64,000 nucleotides of DNA from Rubricella aquisinus. Its GTDB lineage: Bacteria; Pseudomonadota; Alphaproteobacteria; Rhodobacterales; Rhodobacteraceae. The stretch covers positions 186,001 through 250,000 of the forward strand of contig NZ_JACIJS010000007.1 in NCBI RefSeq assembly GCF_014199445.1, in the 5' to 3' direction. Positions 8,474 to 15,882 of the stretch are shown here, piece after piece. Within the stretch, counting starts at the first letter, position 1; each line of letters begins with the position of its first letter. The translations under genes and the position numbers were made by a program. The notes below the pieces were generated by a model. It was given only the letters and a program-made list of their open reading frames with translations. It was not told the DNA's origin and searched no databases.

Positions 8474-8721
8474 GCGATCTGGGGCAGCGGCGGGCGTCGG
8501 GAGGCTCACGATACCTCTATGAGCCATTCAGTGCCGCAAGCGCGCGTGTAGATACGCTTGAGGCAATTGTGGAGGAACGCTGGGTCGCGCTTGAACGGCG
8601 GCTGGCCGGGTTGGAACAGATCCTCGACCGCATGGAGCGGCGGATGTGGACGGCGCTGTACGGGATTGCGACCTTCCTCATCGTCGAAGGCGTGTTCCTG
8701 ATTTTGCAGCAGACGAATTAA
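8470..8721 (+). CDS. GTA gene 3.5 protein, small membrane-anchored
   Basis: An 83-residue protein: a coiled-coil-like segment (about 25-57, EERWVALERRLAGLEQILDRMERR) followed by one hydrophobic helix (about 60-79, ALYGIATFLIVEGVFLIL). Position between portal and protease corresponds to g3.5 of the capsulatus GTA. Its role is unknown. It is coupled to the portal gene by ATGA overlap. Confidence 0.85.
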   Translation: MSDLGQRRASGGSRYLYEPFSAASARVDTLEAIVEERWVALERRLAGLEQILDRMERRMWTALYGIATFLIVEGVFLILQQTN

Positions 8722-8739
8722 CCAGAAAGGATGGATGGT

Positions 8740-9303
8740 ATGACCCATCAGGGACCGGCCTCTGGGCTGGAAACGAAGTTTTGCGGCCTCAACGAACGTC
8801 CGGGGCTAAAGGACGGGTACGAGATTTCCGGCTATGCGTCCGTTTTCGGGCTGGCGGATCGGGGCGGCGATATTGTGGAGCGGGGCGCCTATGCCCGCTC
8901 GCTTGATCGGCTGAAAGCGCAGGGCCGTCAGGTCAAGATGCTCTGGCAGCATGATCCGTTGCGCCCTATCGGGGTGTGGGACGAGGTGCGCGAGGACGCG
9001 CGCGGCCTGTTCGTGAAAGGCCGCGTGCTGCGCGACGTGCAGGTCGGTCGCGAGGCGCTGGCGCTGTTGGATGCGGGGGCGATTGACGGATTGTCCATCG
9101 GCTATCGCACCATTCAGTCGGAGAAATCCGGTCAGGGTCGCCTGCTGAAAGAGATTGATTTGTGGGAAGTGTCGCTCGTGACCTTCCCGATGCTTCCCGA
9201 TGCGCGTGTTGAAACGGCCACTCCGGAGACCGGAGAGGACACACGCGATGTTGTGGAAAGCCTCGCAGAGGCATTGGCCGATGCGCGGGCGCTGTTGGCG
9301 TGA
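8740..9303 (+). CDS. GTA prohead protease
   Basis: HK97-family serine protease that trims scaffold/capsid during head maturation (GTA g4). The 187-residue protein has SGYASVFGLADRGGDIVERGAY at the start, the catalytic His in MLWQHDPLRPIG and the Ser in IDGLSIGYRT. Two in-frame ATGs are possible; AGAAAGG ends at 8730, so 8740 with a nine-base gap is preferred to 8731, where there would be no spacing. Confidence 0.95.
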   Translation: MTHQGPASGLETKFCGLNERPGLKDGYEISGYASVFGLADRGGDIVERGAYARSLDRLKAQGRQVKMLWQHDPLRPIGVWDEVREDARGLFVKGRVLRDVQVGREALALLDAGAIDGLSIGYRTIQSEKSGQGRLLKEIDLWEVSLVTFPMLPDARVETATPETGEDTRDVVESLAEALADARALLA

Positions 9304-9346
9304 CCACGCCTGACCATTGTGAACCCAAAACTTGAAGGACCATTTG

Positions 9347-10546
9347 ATGGGACATTGCGAACGCAAATCCGTGTCGGGCGCGCCCGAACGCGGTCAGGCG
9401 CCTGTGACGGAGTTGAAATCCGCGCTGACAGGTTTCCTGAAAGACGTGGCCGAGCGCCAAGCGGAACTGAAATCCAAACTCAACGAACAGGAGCATCGCC
9501 TCACCATGCTGGACAAGAAATCCATGACGGCTCACCGCCCCGCGCTTTCCCATGCGGCGGAGATCGAAGTACCCCATGCAAAGGCGTTCTCCGCCTATCT
9601 GCGGTCGGGCGACGATGACGGGCTGCGTGGCCTTGAGATCGAATACAAAGGGATGAGCACCGCTGTGGCAGCCGATGGCGGCTATCTGGTGGACCCGGCC
9701 ACGGCGGAATCTGTGCAGAGCGTGCTGCGCTCCACCTCCTCCTTGCGGTCCATCGCCAATGTCGTGACGGTGGATGCGAGCGCCTATGACGTGCTCATTG
9801 ACCATGCGGACATGGGTGCGGGCTGGGCGGATGAGACCACCGCCAGCAGCGAGACAAGCACGCCGCAGCTCGACCGGATCAGCATCCCGTTGCATGAGTT
9901 GTCGGCGCTGCCGAAAGCGTCCCAGCGGCTTTTGGATGACGCGGCCTTCGACGTGGAAGCATGGCTCGCGGAGCGGATCGCGGACAAGTTTTCGCGCGCC
10001 GAGGCCGTCTCTTTCATCTCTGGTGATGGTGTGAACAAGCCGCGCGGTATCCTGACCTATACCGAAGTGGACAATGCCGCCTGGAGTTGGGGCAATATCG
10101 GCTATGTCGCGACAGGTGCGTCGGGTGACTTCGCGTCCTCCAACCCGGCGGATGCGATTGTGGATCTGGTTTTCGCGCTGGGCGCACGATACCGCCACAA
10201 CGCGTCCTTCGTGATGAATTCCAAAACCGCCGGTGCGGTGCGCAAGATGAAGGACGCCGATGGGCGCTTCCTGTGGTCTGACAGCATGAACGCGGGCGAG
10301 CCTGCGCGCCTGATGGGCTATCCGGTGCTGATCGCGGAGGACATGGAGGATATCGCGGCAGACTCGACCGCGATTGCCTTTGGCGACTTCCATGCCGCCT
10401 ACACCATCGCAGAACGGCCCGAGCTGCGCATCCTGCGCGATCCGTTCTCCGCCAAGCCGCATGTGCTGTTCTTTGCCACCAAGCGTGTGGGCGGGGACGT
10501 GACGGATTTTGCCGCACTCAAGCTGCTGAAATTCTCCGTCAGCTAA
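9347..10546 (+). CDS. GTA major capsid protein
   Basis: HK97-fold coat protein (GTA g5), 399 residues. Residues 1-100 are the helical delta/scaffold domain, which contains a coiled coil (DVAERQAELKSKLNEQEHRL) and is removed by the protease; the shell domain starts near the AADGGYLVDPATAES segment. SFISGDGVNKPRGILTY, ALGARYRHNASFVMN and GFPV-like MGYPVLIAEDM are typical. AAGGA precedes ATG 9347 by seven bases; an upstream TTG in the same frame is less likely. Confidence 0.97.
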   Translation: MGHCERKSVSGAPERGQAPVTELKSALTGFLKDVAERQAELKSKLNEQEHRLTMLDKKSMTAHRPALSHAAEIEVPHAKAFSAYLRSGDDDGLRGLEIEYKGMSTAVAADGGYLVDPATAESVQSVLRSTSSLRSIANVVTVDASAYDVLIDHADMGAGWADETTASSETSTPQLDRISIPLHELSALPKASQRLLDDAAFDVEAWLAERIADKFSRAEAVSFISGDGVNKPRGILTYTEVDNAAWSWGNIGYVATGASGDFASSNPADAIVDLVFALGARYRHNASFVMNSKTAGAVRKMKDADGRFLWSDSMNAGEPARLMGYPVLIAEDMEDIAADSTAIAFGDFHAAYTIAERPELRILRDPFSAKPHVLFFATKRVGGDVTDFAALKLLKFSVS

Positions 10547-10570
10547 CGCTGGTTGGCAGTGTCATGAGCG

Positions 10571-10621
10571 TGCTGCACCGGTCGTGGATCGGTGCAGCAG
10601 AACGACAAGGGGCAGCGCCCC
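10571..10621 (+). promoter_or_regulatory. Paired hairpins behind the capsid gene
   Basis: TGCTGCACCG (10571-10580) and CGGTGCAGCA (10590-10599) form a perfect 10-bp stem with a 9-base loop, followed by a second small stem GGGGC-AGC-GCCCC at about 10609-10621. There is no T-run, so this is more likely an RNA-stabilising or processing element for the capsid mRNA 3' end than a terminator. Confidence 0.5.
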
Positions 10622-10644
10622 GACGGCATGAGGAACAGCAAAAC

Positions 10645-10944
10645 ATGAGTGACGTATTCGTCAAGGCCGCCGGGTCTCAGATGGATCATGTGATCGACTG
10701 GTCACGCAATCATCTGGAAGAGGGCGAAGGGATCGAAGCCGATCTGGGATGGTGCATCTATCCGACAAGCGATGCCACGCGCGACCTGACCGTCGCCGTG
10801 CAGGGCATCACTGGCTCCACATCGCATGTCACGCTGGAAGGTGGCGCACCGGGACAGGTGTATGTCGTCACGGCCCATGCAGGAACCAGCACCGGACGGC
10901 GCGTGCGTCAGTCATTCGCGATCACTGTTTCGGGGGATAATTGA
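10645..10944 (+). CDS. Fibre/tail-adaptor-like protein between capsid and connector
   Basis: A 99-residue protein with an acidic N-terminal part (VIDWSRNHLEEGEGIEADLGW) and an Ig-like beta region ending GGAPGQVYVVTAHAGTSTGRRVRQSFAITV. This matches the pattern of phage fibre-tail adaptor proteins, in which a DW..WL segment is followed by a GGTAGxxYxV...GR..RSF motif. The archetypal capsulatus GTA has no gene here between g5 and g6. ATG 10645 has GAGGA ten bases upstream; the longer frame from 10564 would overlap the hairpin element. Function in the particle is inferred. Confidence 0.75.
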   Translation: MSDVFVKAAGSQMDHVIDWSRNHLEEGEGIEADLGWCIYPTSDATRDLTVAVQGITGSTSHVTLEGGAPGQVYVVTAHAGTSTGRRVRQSFAITVSGDN

Positions 10945-10945
10945 C

Positions 10946-11536
10946 ATGACCGAGCGCATTACAGTGCTTTCGCCGCCAGCGCAGCCACCGGTGCGTGTGG
11001 CGGATTTCGCCGATCATCTGCGGCTGGGCTCAGGGTTCGCGGATGATGCGGCCCAGACCGACCTGCTCAACCGTTTGTTGCAAACCGCCGCCTCTGTCAT
11101 CGAAGGGCGGACCGGTCTGGCGTTGATCAGTCGGTCCATGATGTTGGTGACCGATGGTTGGACCAATGAAGACCGCCACAAGCTGCCTTTGGCACCCGTA
11201 TCTTATGTCGCCTCCGTCACGAAAATTGATGTCAATTTCGTCCGGTCAGGCTGGCTTTGGCATGATTGGGAACTGACATCCACCACCACCGAGGCATGGC
11301 TGAGCGGTCAGCGCAATAGCCCGCTTCCATCCATCGTGGAGACTGATCGGGTTGAGGTGATCTTTACCGCTGGTTTTGGCCCAGAGCCGGACAATGTGCC
11401 CATGGACCTGAGGCACGCGGTCACGCTGCTTGCGGCGACATATTACGAAAACCGGGCGCTCAACGACTACAAGTCGGTTCCGATTGGCTATGACGTGCTG
11501 AACCTGTTGCAACCCTATCGGCGGGTGCGCCTATGA
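10946..11536 (+). CDS. GTA head-tail connector (gp6-like adaptor)
   Basis: A 196-residue protein of the HK97 gp6-like connector family: FADHLRLGSGFADDAAQTDLLNRLLQTAASVIEGRTGLAL is the helical core, and LRHAVTLLAATYYENRA is the conserved C-terminal helix. In GTA particles it sits on the portal ring (g6). ATG 10946 begins one base after the previous stop. The stop overlaps the next start by four bases. Confidence 0.92.
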   Translation: MTERITVLSPPAQPPVRVADFADHLRLGSGFADDAAQTDLLNRLLQTAASVIEGRTGLALISRSMMLVTDGWTNEDRHKLPLAPVSYVASVTKIDVNFVRSGWLWHDWELTSTTTEAWLSGQRNSPLPSIVETDRVEVIFTAGFGPEPDNVPMDLRHAVTLLAATYYENRALNDYKSVPIGYDVLNLLQPYRRVRL

Positions 11537-11877
11537 GCCGCCGTCAGATTCCAAAGCTGAACCGGCCCATGGTGTTGGAAGCCCTGGACGAGAGCACGGA
11601 TGCAGGCGGTGGCCTGTCCGGTGGATGGACGGCGCTTGGCACGCTCTGGGTCGCTGTGGAAACCGCCCGGGGGCGCACACAAACACAAGCGGGGCGGGAT
11701 ATCCCGGTGCAGGCCGTGCGGCTGATCACACGCGGCGCCCCGATCGGCTCGCCCCGGCGCCCAGAACCGGGGCAGCGGCTGCGGGATGGTCTGCGCAACT
11801 ACGCCGTTCTGGCTGTCACCGAATGGGACGCAGCGGGCTGGTATCTGGAGATCACAGCACAGGAGGGCCGACCATGA
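11533..11877 (+). CDS. GTA head-tail stopper (head closure) protein
   Basis: A 114-residue beta-rich protein (GGWTALGTLWVAVETARGR, RLRDGLRNYAVLAVTEWD) of the phage head closure family, corresponding to g7 of the capsulatus GTA. It seals the head channel below the connector. ATGA overlaps link it to g6 and g8. Confidence 0.9.
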   Translation: MSRRQIPKLNRPMVLEALDESTDAGGGLSGGWTALGTLWVAVETARGRTQTQAGRDIPVQAVRLITRGAPIGSPRRPEPGQRLRDGLRNYAVLAVTEWDAAGWYLEITAQEGRP

Positions 11878-12281
11878 CGGGGCTTGCCTATTCATGGCCG
11901 TTGCAACAGGCGGTTTTTGACCGACTGAGCACGGAGAGCGCAGTGACCACGCAGGCGCAGGTCTTTGACGCCGTGCCATCCTCCGTCGCGGTTGATGTCG
12001 ATTACATCACCTTGGGCACCGAGGACGCGAAGATGCGCCCGGAGGGAGAGATTTGCTCCGTTCGGTTTGACATCGTCGTCCATTCGCCCGCGCCCGGATT
12101 TGCACGGGCGAAAGCGATCGCGGCGGCAGTGACCAGCGCGCTTGATGCCGCGCCCTTGGTTATTGCGGGTGCGCGGCTCCTGAATTTGCGGTTTGAGCGG
12201 GCGCGGGCCGCACGCGGACGCGGCATGGAGCGCCGTCGCATCACTCTGACCTATCACGCGTTGATCGCGGCAGATGGCTAA
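11874..12281 (+). CDS. GTA tail terminator protein
   Basis: A 135-residue DUF3168-type protein (g8): YSWPLQQAVFDRLST, VFDAVPSSVAVDVDYITLG and FDIVVHSPAPGFARAKAIAAAVTSALD are typical. It caps the tail tube at the head side. The start ATG overlaps the g7 stop. A longer frame upstream is a shadow of g7. Confidence 0.92.
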   Translation: MTGLAYSWPLQQAVFDRLSTESAVTTQAQVFDAVPSSVAVDVDYITLGTEDAKMRPEGEICSVRFDIVVHSPAPGFARAKAIAAAVTSALDAAPLVIAGARLLNLRFERARAARGRGMERRRITLTYHALIAADG

Positions 12282-12302
12282 CCTCACATAAGGAATGACA
12301 CC

Positions 12303-12716
12303 ATGGCGGTACAAAGCGGAAAAGATCTGCTGATCAAACTGGATATGACCGGCTCCGGCGGGTTTGAGACGGTCGCAGGGCTGCGCGCGACGCGCATCGC
12401 ATTCAACGCGCAAACGGTCGATGTGACCACACTGGAAAGTGCAGGCGGCTGGCGGGAATTGTTGGGGGGCGCGGGTGTGCGATCCGCTCAACTGAGCGGA
12501 TCGGGTGTGTTCAAGGACGCCGAGACGGATGAGAAGGCACGCGCGCTCTTTTTTGCGGGAGACGTGCCCGATTTTCAGGTGGTCATTCCCGATTTCGGGA
12601 CCGTGACCGGACCGTTCCAGATCACGGCGATTGAATATGCCGGGGAGTTCGACGGCGAGGCGACCTATGAAATGTCCATGGCCTCCGCCGGGGCGTTGTC
12701 CTTTGCACCTGCATGA
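12303..12716 (+). CDS. GTA major tail tube protein
   Basis: 137 residues, phage major tail protein family (g9): MAVQSGKDLLIKLDMTG start, FNAQTVDVTTLESAGGWRELL and GVRSAQLSGSGVFKD. Forms the short tail tube. Its stop overlaps the next start (ATGA). A 21-bp gap before the ATG carries AAGGAATG. Confidence 0.93.
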   Translation: MAVQSGKDLLIKLDMTGSGGFETVAGLRATRIAFNAQTVDVTTLESAGGWRELLGGAGVRSAQLSGSGVFKDAETDEKARALFFAGDVPDFQVVIPDFGTVTGPFQITAIEYAGEFDGEATYEMSMASAGALSFAPA

Positions 12717-13042
12717 GCGTGAATGAGATGCGCGGCGAGGTTGCGCTGACCGTGAATGGTGAGCGGCATGTGATGCGGCTCTCGCTGGGGGCGCTCGCCA
12801 TGCTGGAGGGGGAGGTCGGTGCGTCCTCCCTCACGGAGATCGTCAGCCGCTACGAGAGCGAAAGCGTGGGGGCAGGCGATATCCTTGCGCTGTTGCGTGC
12901 AGGGCTGTGGGGTGGCGGCGTCGAGATCAGCCCGGCGGAGCTTGCCCACGCCGACATCGCGGGTGGCCCGTTGGAGGCCGCACGGGCCGCAGCGCGGCTT
13001 TTGCATCTCGCGTTCAGCCTGCCCCAGACCGCGCAGACATGA
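12713..13042 (+). CDS. GTA gene 10 protein, tail assembly chaperone-type
   Basis: 109 residues in the position of g10, the small family annotated as gene transfer agent family protein: GEVALTVNGERHVMRLSLGALAMLE, then GDILALLRAGLWGGG. Together with the next small gene it is in the place where phages encode tail assembly chaperones, between tail tube and tape measure. That role is inferred. Overlaps both neighbours by a few bases. Confidence 0.85.
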   Translation: MSVNEMRGEVALTVNGERHVMRLSLGALAMLEGEVGASSLTEIVSRYESESVGAGDILALLRAGLWGGGVEISPAELAHADIAGGPLEAARAAARLLHLAFSLPQTAQT

Positions 13043-13248
13043 ACCGCATCGCCTGGGGGCCGCTGATGCGGCTCGGGCTGGGCCGGATGGGCCTTGTCCC
13101 GGATGTGTTCTGGGCGCTCACCCCTGCCGAATTCCTGCTGATGGCCGGGCTTGATGCTCCAGAGGCCCTGCGCATGAGCCGCTCCGCGCTGGAGCGGCTC
13201 AGCGCGCTTTACCCCGATGCCCCGAAAGGAGAGCAAACCGATGACTGA
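13039..13248 (+). CDS. GTA gene 10.1 protein, phage tail assembly chaperone-like
   Basis: 69 residues, MNRIAWGPLMRLGLGRMGLVPDVFWALTPAEFLLMAG: the WxLTPxEF core is typical of the short tail assembly chaperones next to GTA tape measure genes. The start overlaps the g10 stop (ATGA) and the end overlaps the g11 start by eight bases, so the three are translated as a unit. The classic phage chaperone frameshift is replaced here by two separate overlapping frames. Confidence 0.85.
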   Translation: MNRIAWGPLMRLGLGRMGLVPDVFWALTPAEFLLMAGLDAPEALRMSRSALERLSALYPDAPKGEQTDD

Positions 13249-13912
13249 CAGACGATCAGATGAAATCGAGGAGTTGTTTGCCGAAGTGGACAGTTCCATT
13301 GCCTCGACAGAGGCCGTCATAGGCGCTTTTCGCCGGGAGATGGAGCGCACGTCGCGCAGCACCGAGGACGCATCCCGCCGGGTCAGCGGCTTTGACCGGT
13401 CGATCGGGAAGGGCCTGCGGGGGGCCTTTGATGAGATCGTGTTCGAGGGAGGGCGCGCGTCGGACGCGCTGAAGGCGATGGCACGCAGCATGTCCTCCTC
13501 CGTGCTCAATCAGGCGCTGACGCCAGTTCAGAACGCGCTGGGCGCGGGCATTGGCGGGCTGGTGCGATCAGGCCTAGGGGCGATCACCGGGGGCGTGGTG
13601 CCGTTTGCCGATGGCGCGGGATTTGCGGGGGGCCGCGTGCGGGCTTTTGCCGATGGCGGCATCGTCGCGGGGCCAACCACATTTCCGATGCGGGGCGGAC
13701 AGACCGGCCTGATGGGAGAGGCCGGACCAGAGGCGATCATGCCCCTGTCGCGCGGGCCAGATGGCAGCCTTGGGGTCAAGGCACAGGGCAACGCCACCAC
13801 GGTCGTGAACATCAACATCACGACACCGGATGTGGAGGGGTTTCGCCGCTCGCGCAGCCAGATTGCCGCTGAAATGAGCCGGGCGATGCGCGCTGGCCAA
13901 CGCAACCTCTAA
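13241..13912 (+). CDS. GTA tail tape measure protein (short)
   Basis: A 223-residue protein (g11), much shorter than siphophage tape measures, in line with the short GTA tail. Residues 1-70 are helical and charged; MARSMSSSVLNQALTPVQNALGAGIGGL and the Gly-rich FADGAGFAGGRVRAFADGGIVAGPT precede the GLMGEAGPEAIMPLSRGPDG segment typical of tape measure C-termini. AAGGAG lies upstream of ATG 13241. Confidence 0.92.
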   Translation: MTDRRSDEIEELFAEVDSSIASTEAVIGAFRREMERTSRSTEDASRRVSGFDRSIGKGLRGAFDEIVFEGGRASDALKAMARSMSSSVLNQALTPVQNALGAGIGGLVRSGLGAITGGVVPFADGAGFAGGRVRAFADGGIVAGPTTFPMRGGQTGLMGEAGPEAIMPLSRGPDGSLGVKAQGNATTVVNINITTPDVEGFRRSRSQIAAEMSRAMRAGQRNL

Positions 13913-13929
13913 GGATCGGAGCAACCGCG

Positions 13930-14559
13930 ATGAGCTTTCACGAAGTACGATTCCCGACCGACCTCTCCTTTGGGGCAAGTGGCGGACCGGAGCGCCGCAC
14001 CGAGATCGTCACGCTGGCGAATGGCCATGAGGTGCGCAACGCCCCATGGGCGCATGCGCGGCGGCGCTATGACGCGGGAATGGGCATGCGCTCCCTCGAT
14101 GATCTGGAGGTCGTGATCGCGTTTTTCGAGGCGCGCGCGGGGCAGCTCCATGGGTTTCGGTGGAAGGATTGGACGGATTTCAAATCCTGCCCCGCATCGC
14201 AGGTCATCGATCCGATGGATCAGGTGATTGCGACGGGTGATGGGGCGGCAACGTCCTTCCCGCTGGTCAAGAATTACCGCTCGGGCGAGCAGACCTATAT
14301 CCGCCCGATTGTGAAGCCCGTGGCGGGCAGTGTCCGTGTGGCAGTGGATGGCACAGAGCTTTTCGCGCCGGATTTCAGCGTCGACCCGGCAACAGGGCTG
14401 CTGACGCTCGCCTCCGCGCCGCAGGAAGGCGCAGAGGTCACAGCGGGCTACGCGTTTGATGTGCCAGTCCGGTTTGACACGGATGCGATCACCACCAGCG
14501 TGACCGGATTTGAAGCGGGTGAAGTGCCGTCCATCCCCGTGGTGGAGGTGCGGATCTGA
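13930..14559 (+). CDS. GTA distal tail protein (DUF2460)
   Basis: 209 residues, DUF2460/TIGR02217 family (g12): MSFHEVRFPTDLSFGASGGPER, ANGHEVRNAPWAHARRRYDAG and GQLHGFRWKDWTDFKSC are all characteristic. Forms the ring joining the tail tube to the baseplate. Its TGA overlaps the g13 ATG by one base (TGATG). Confidence 0.94.
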   Translation: MSFHEVRFPTDLSFGASGGPERRTEIVTLANGHEVRNAPWAHARRRYDAGMGMRSLDDLEVVIAFFEARAGQLHGFRWKDWTDFKSCPASQVIDPMDQVIATGDGAATSFPLVKNYRSGEQTYIRPIVKPVAGSVRVAVDGTELFAPDFSVDPATGLLTLASAPQEGAEVTAGYAFDVPVRFDTDAITTSVTGFEAGEVPSIPVVEVRI

Positions 14560-15452
14560 TGCGCGCATTTGACGAAGCTTTTCAGGCGATGCTCGACAGT
14601 GGTGTGACGACGCTTGCCCGCTGCTGGCGGATCGTGCGCAGGGATGGTGTGCGGTTCGGTTTTACCGATCATGACCGGGATCTGGTGGTGGACGGCCAAC
14701 TCTGTCGCGCGGCGACCGGATTGTCGGCAGGGGCGATTGACCATTCCACCGGGCTTTCCGTTGACAACGCGGTGGCGCTGGGCGCGCTGGATGATGCGGC
14801 GCTGAACGAGGCAGATATCGCCGCAGGCCGGTTTGACGGGGCGGATGTCACCCATTGGATCGTGAATTGGGCCAATCCCTCGCAGGTCGTAACCCTGTTT
14901 ACCGGCAGCATTGGGGAAATCCGGCGCGGCACCGTCGGATTTGAAGCGGAATTGCGCGGCCTCTCCGAAAGGCTGAACCGGCCGATGGGGCGCGCGATCC
15001 TGCGCCAATGCGATGCGGTGTTGGGGGATGCGCGCTGTGGCGTGACCCTCGATACATCAGACAAGCGGGCAGTGGCGACAGTCGTTTCGGTCCGGGGGGA
15101 TGGGTTGATGGTCGTCTCTGGCCTCGGTGCGTTCGACGCAGGCTGGTTCGAGCATGGCAGCTATCGTTGGACGGGCGGGGCCAATGACGGGCAGCGCCAC
15201 ATGGTCAAACGGCATGAGATCGTGGACGGGCTCCACCTGATTGGTCTTTGGGCTGCTCCCTCAACGGCGATTTCGGCGGGAGACACCGCGGAGGTGACCG
15301 TGGGCTGTGATCGCCGCGCGTCGACCTGCAAGGCGAAATTCCAGAATTTCGCCAATTTCCGGGGCTTCCCGCATGTGCCGGGAGAAGATTTCGCGATCAG
15401 TTATCCCGTTTCGGGGGATGTGATGGATGGAGGGAGCCTGCGCAATGGATGA
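14559..15452 (+). CDS. GTA baseplate hub protein (DUF2163)
   Basis: 297 residues (g13), DUF2163/phage BR0599 family. Four cysteines occur in two pairs, RQCDAVLGDARCGV and VGCDRRASTCKAKF, followed by FANFRGFPHVPGEDF; this is the conserved pattern of the hub protein, and the equivalent capsulatus protein is reported to hold an iron-sulfur cluster there. TGATG coupling to g12; overlaps g14 by eight bases. Confidence 0.93.
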   Translation: MRAFDEAFQAMLDSGVTTLARCWRIVRRDGVRFGFTDHDRDLVVDGQLCRAATGLSAGAIDHSTGLSVDNAVALGALDDAALNEADIAAGRFDGADVTHWIVNWANPSQVVTLFTGSIGEIRRGTVGFEAELRGLSERLNRPMGRAILRQCDAVLGDARCGVTLDTSDKRAVATVVSVRGDGLMVVSGLGAFDAGWFEHGSYRWTGGANDGQRHMVKRHEIVDGLHLIGLWAAPSTAISAGDTAEVTVGCDRRASTCKAKFQNFANFRGFPHVPGEDFAISYPVSGDVMDGGSLRNG

Positions 15453-15882
15453 GCATGACATAATCCGCAGCGCGCGTCGCTGGATCGGCACGCCCTATGT
15501 GCATCAGGCCAGTTGTCGCGGTGCCGGGGCCGATTGCCTGGGCCTGATCCGGGGTATCTGGCGGGAGGTGATCGGCGCGGAGCCAGAACCCTTACCCGCC
15601 TATACCGCCGACTGGTCCGAAGTGGACCGCAAGGAGCGGTTGTTGCGGGCGGCCATGGCGCATTTCCAACCCATCGACGGCCAGCCACACAATGCCGATG
15701 TTCTGGTGTTTCGTATGCGCGACAAGGGCGTGGCCAAGCATATGGGCCTTTTTGTGCAAGAGGGCGGGTCGGAGCGGCTGATCCATGCCTATTCGGGGCA
15801 TGGCGTCGTGGAAGTCCCCCTTGGTGCTGCATGGCGGCGGCGGATCGCCGGTGTGTTCCGGTTTCCTGAAAGGATTTCGTAA
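15445..15882 (+). CDS. GTA cell-wall peptidase (NlpC/P60)
   Basis: 145 residues (g14). An NlpC/P60 cysteine peptidase with the nucleophile in GAGADCLGLIRGIW and the His in VAKHMGLFV; a later His (RLIHAYSGHGV) may complete the triad. In GTA particles it helps the tail cross the recipient's peptidoglycan. ATG 15445 with GGAGGGAG upstream is chosen over 15427. Stop and the g15 start share one base. Confidence 0.93.
   Translation: MDEHDIIRSARRWIGTPYVHQASCRGAGADCLGLIRGIWREVIGAEPEPLPAYTADWSEVDRKERLLRAAMAHFQPIDGQPHNADVLVFRMRDKGVAKHMGLFVQEGGSERLIHAYSGHGVVEVPLGAAWRRRIAGVFRFPERIS

Noticed and set aside
8966-10462. A 498-codon minus-strand frame opposite the GTA capsid and protease
   Set aside because: Lies wholly within well-supported genes on the other strand.
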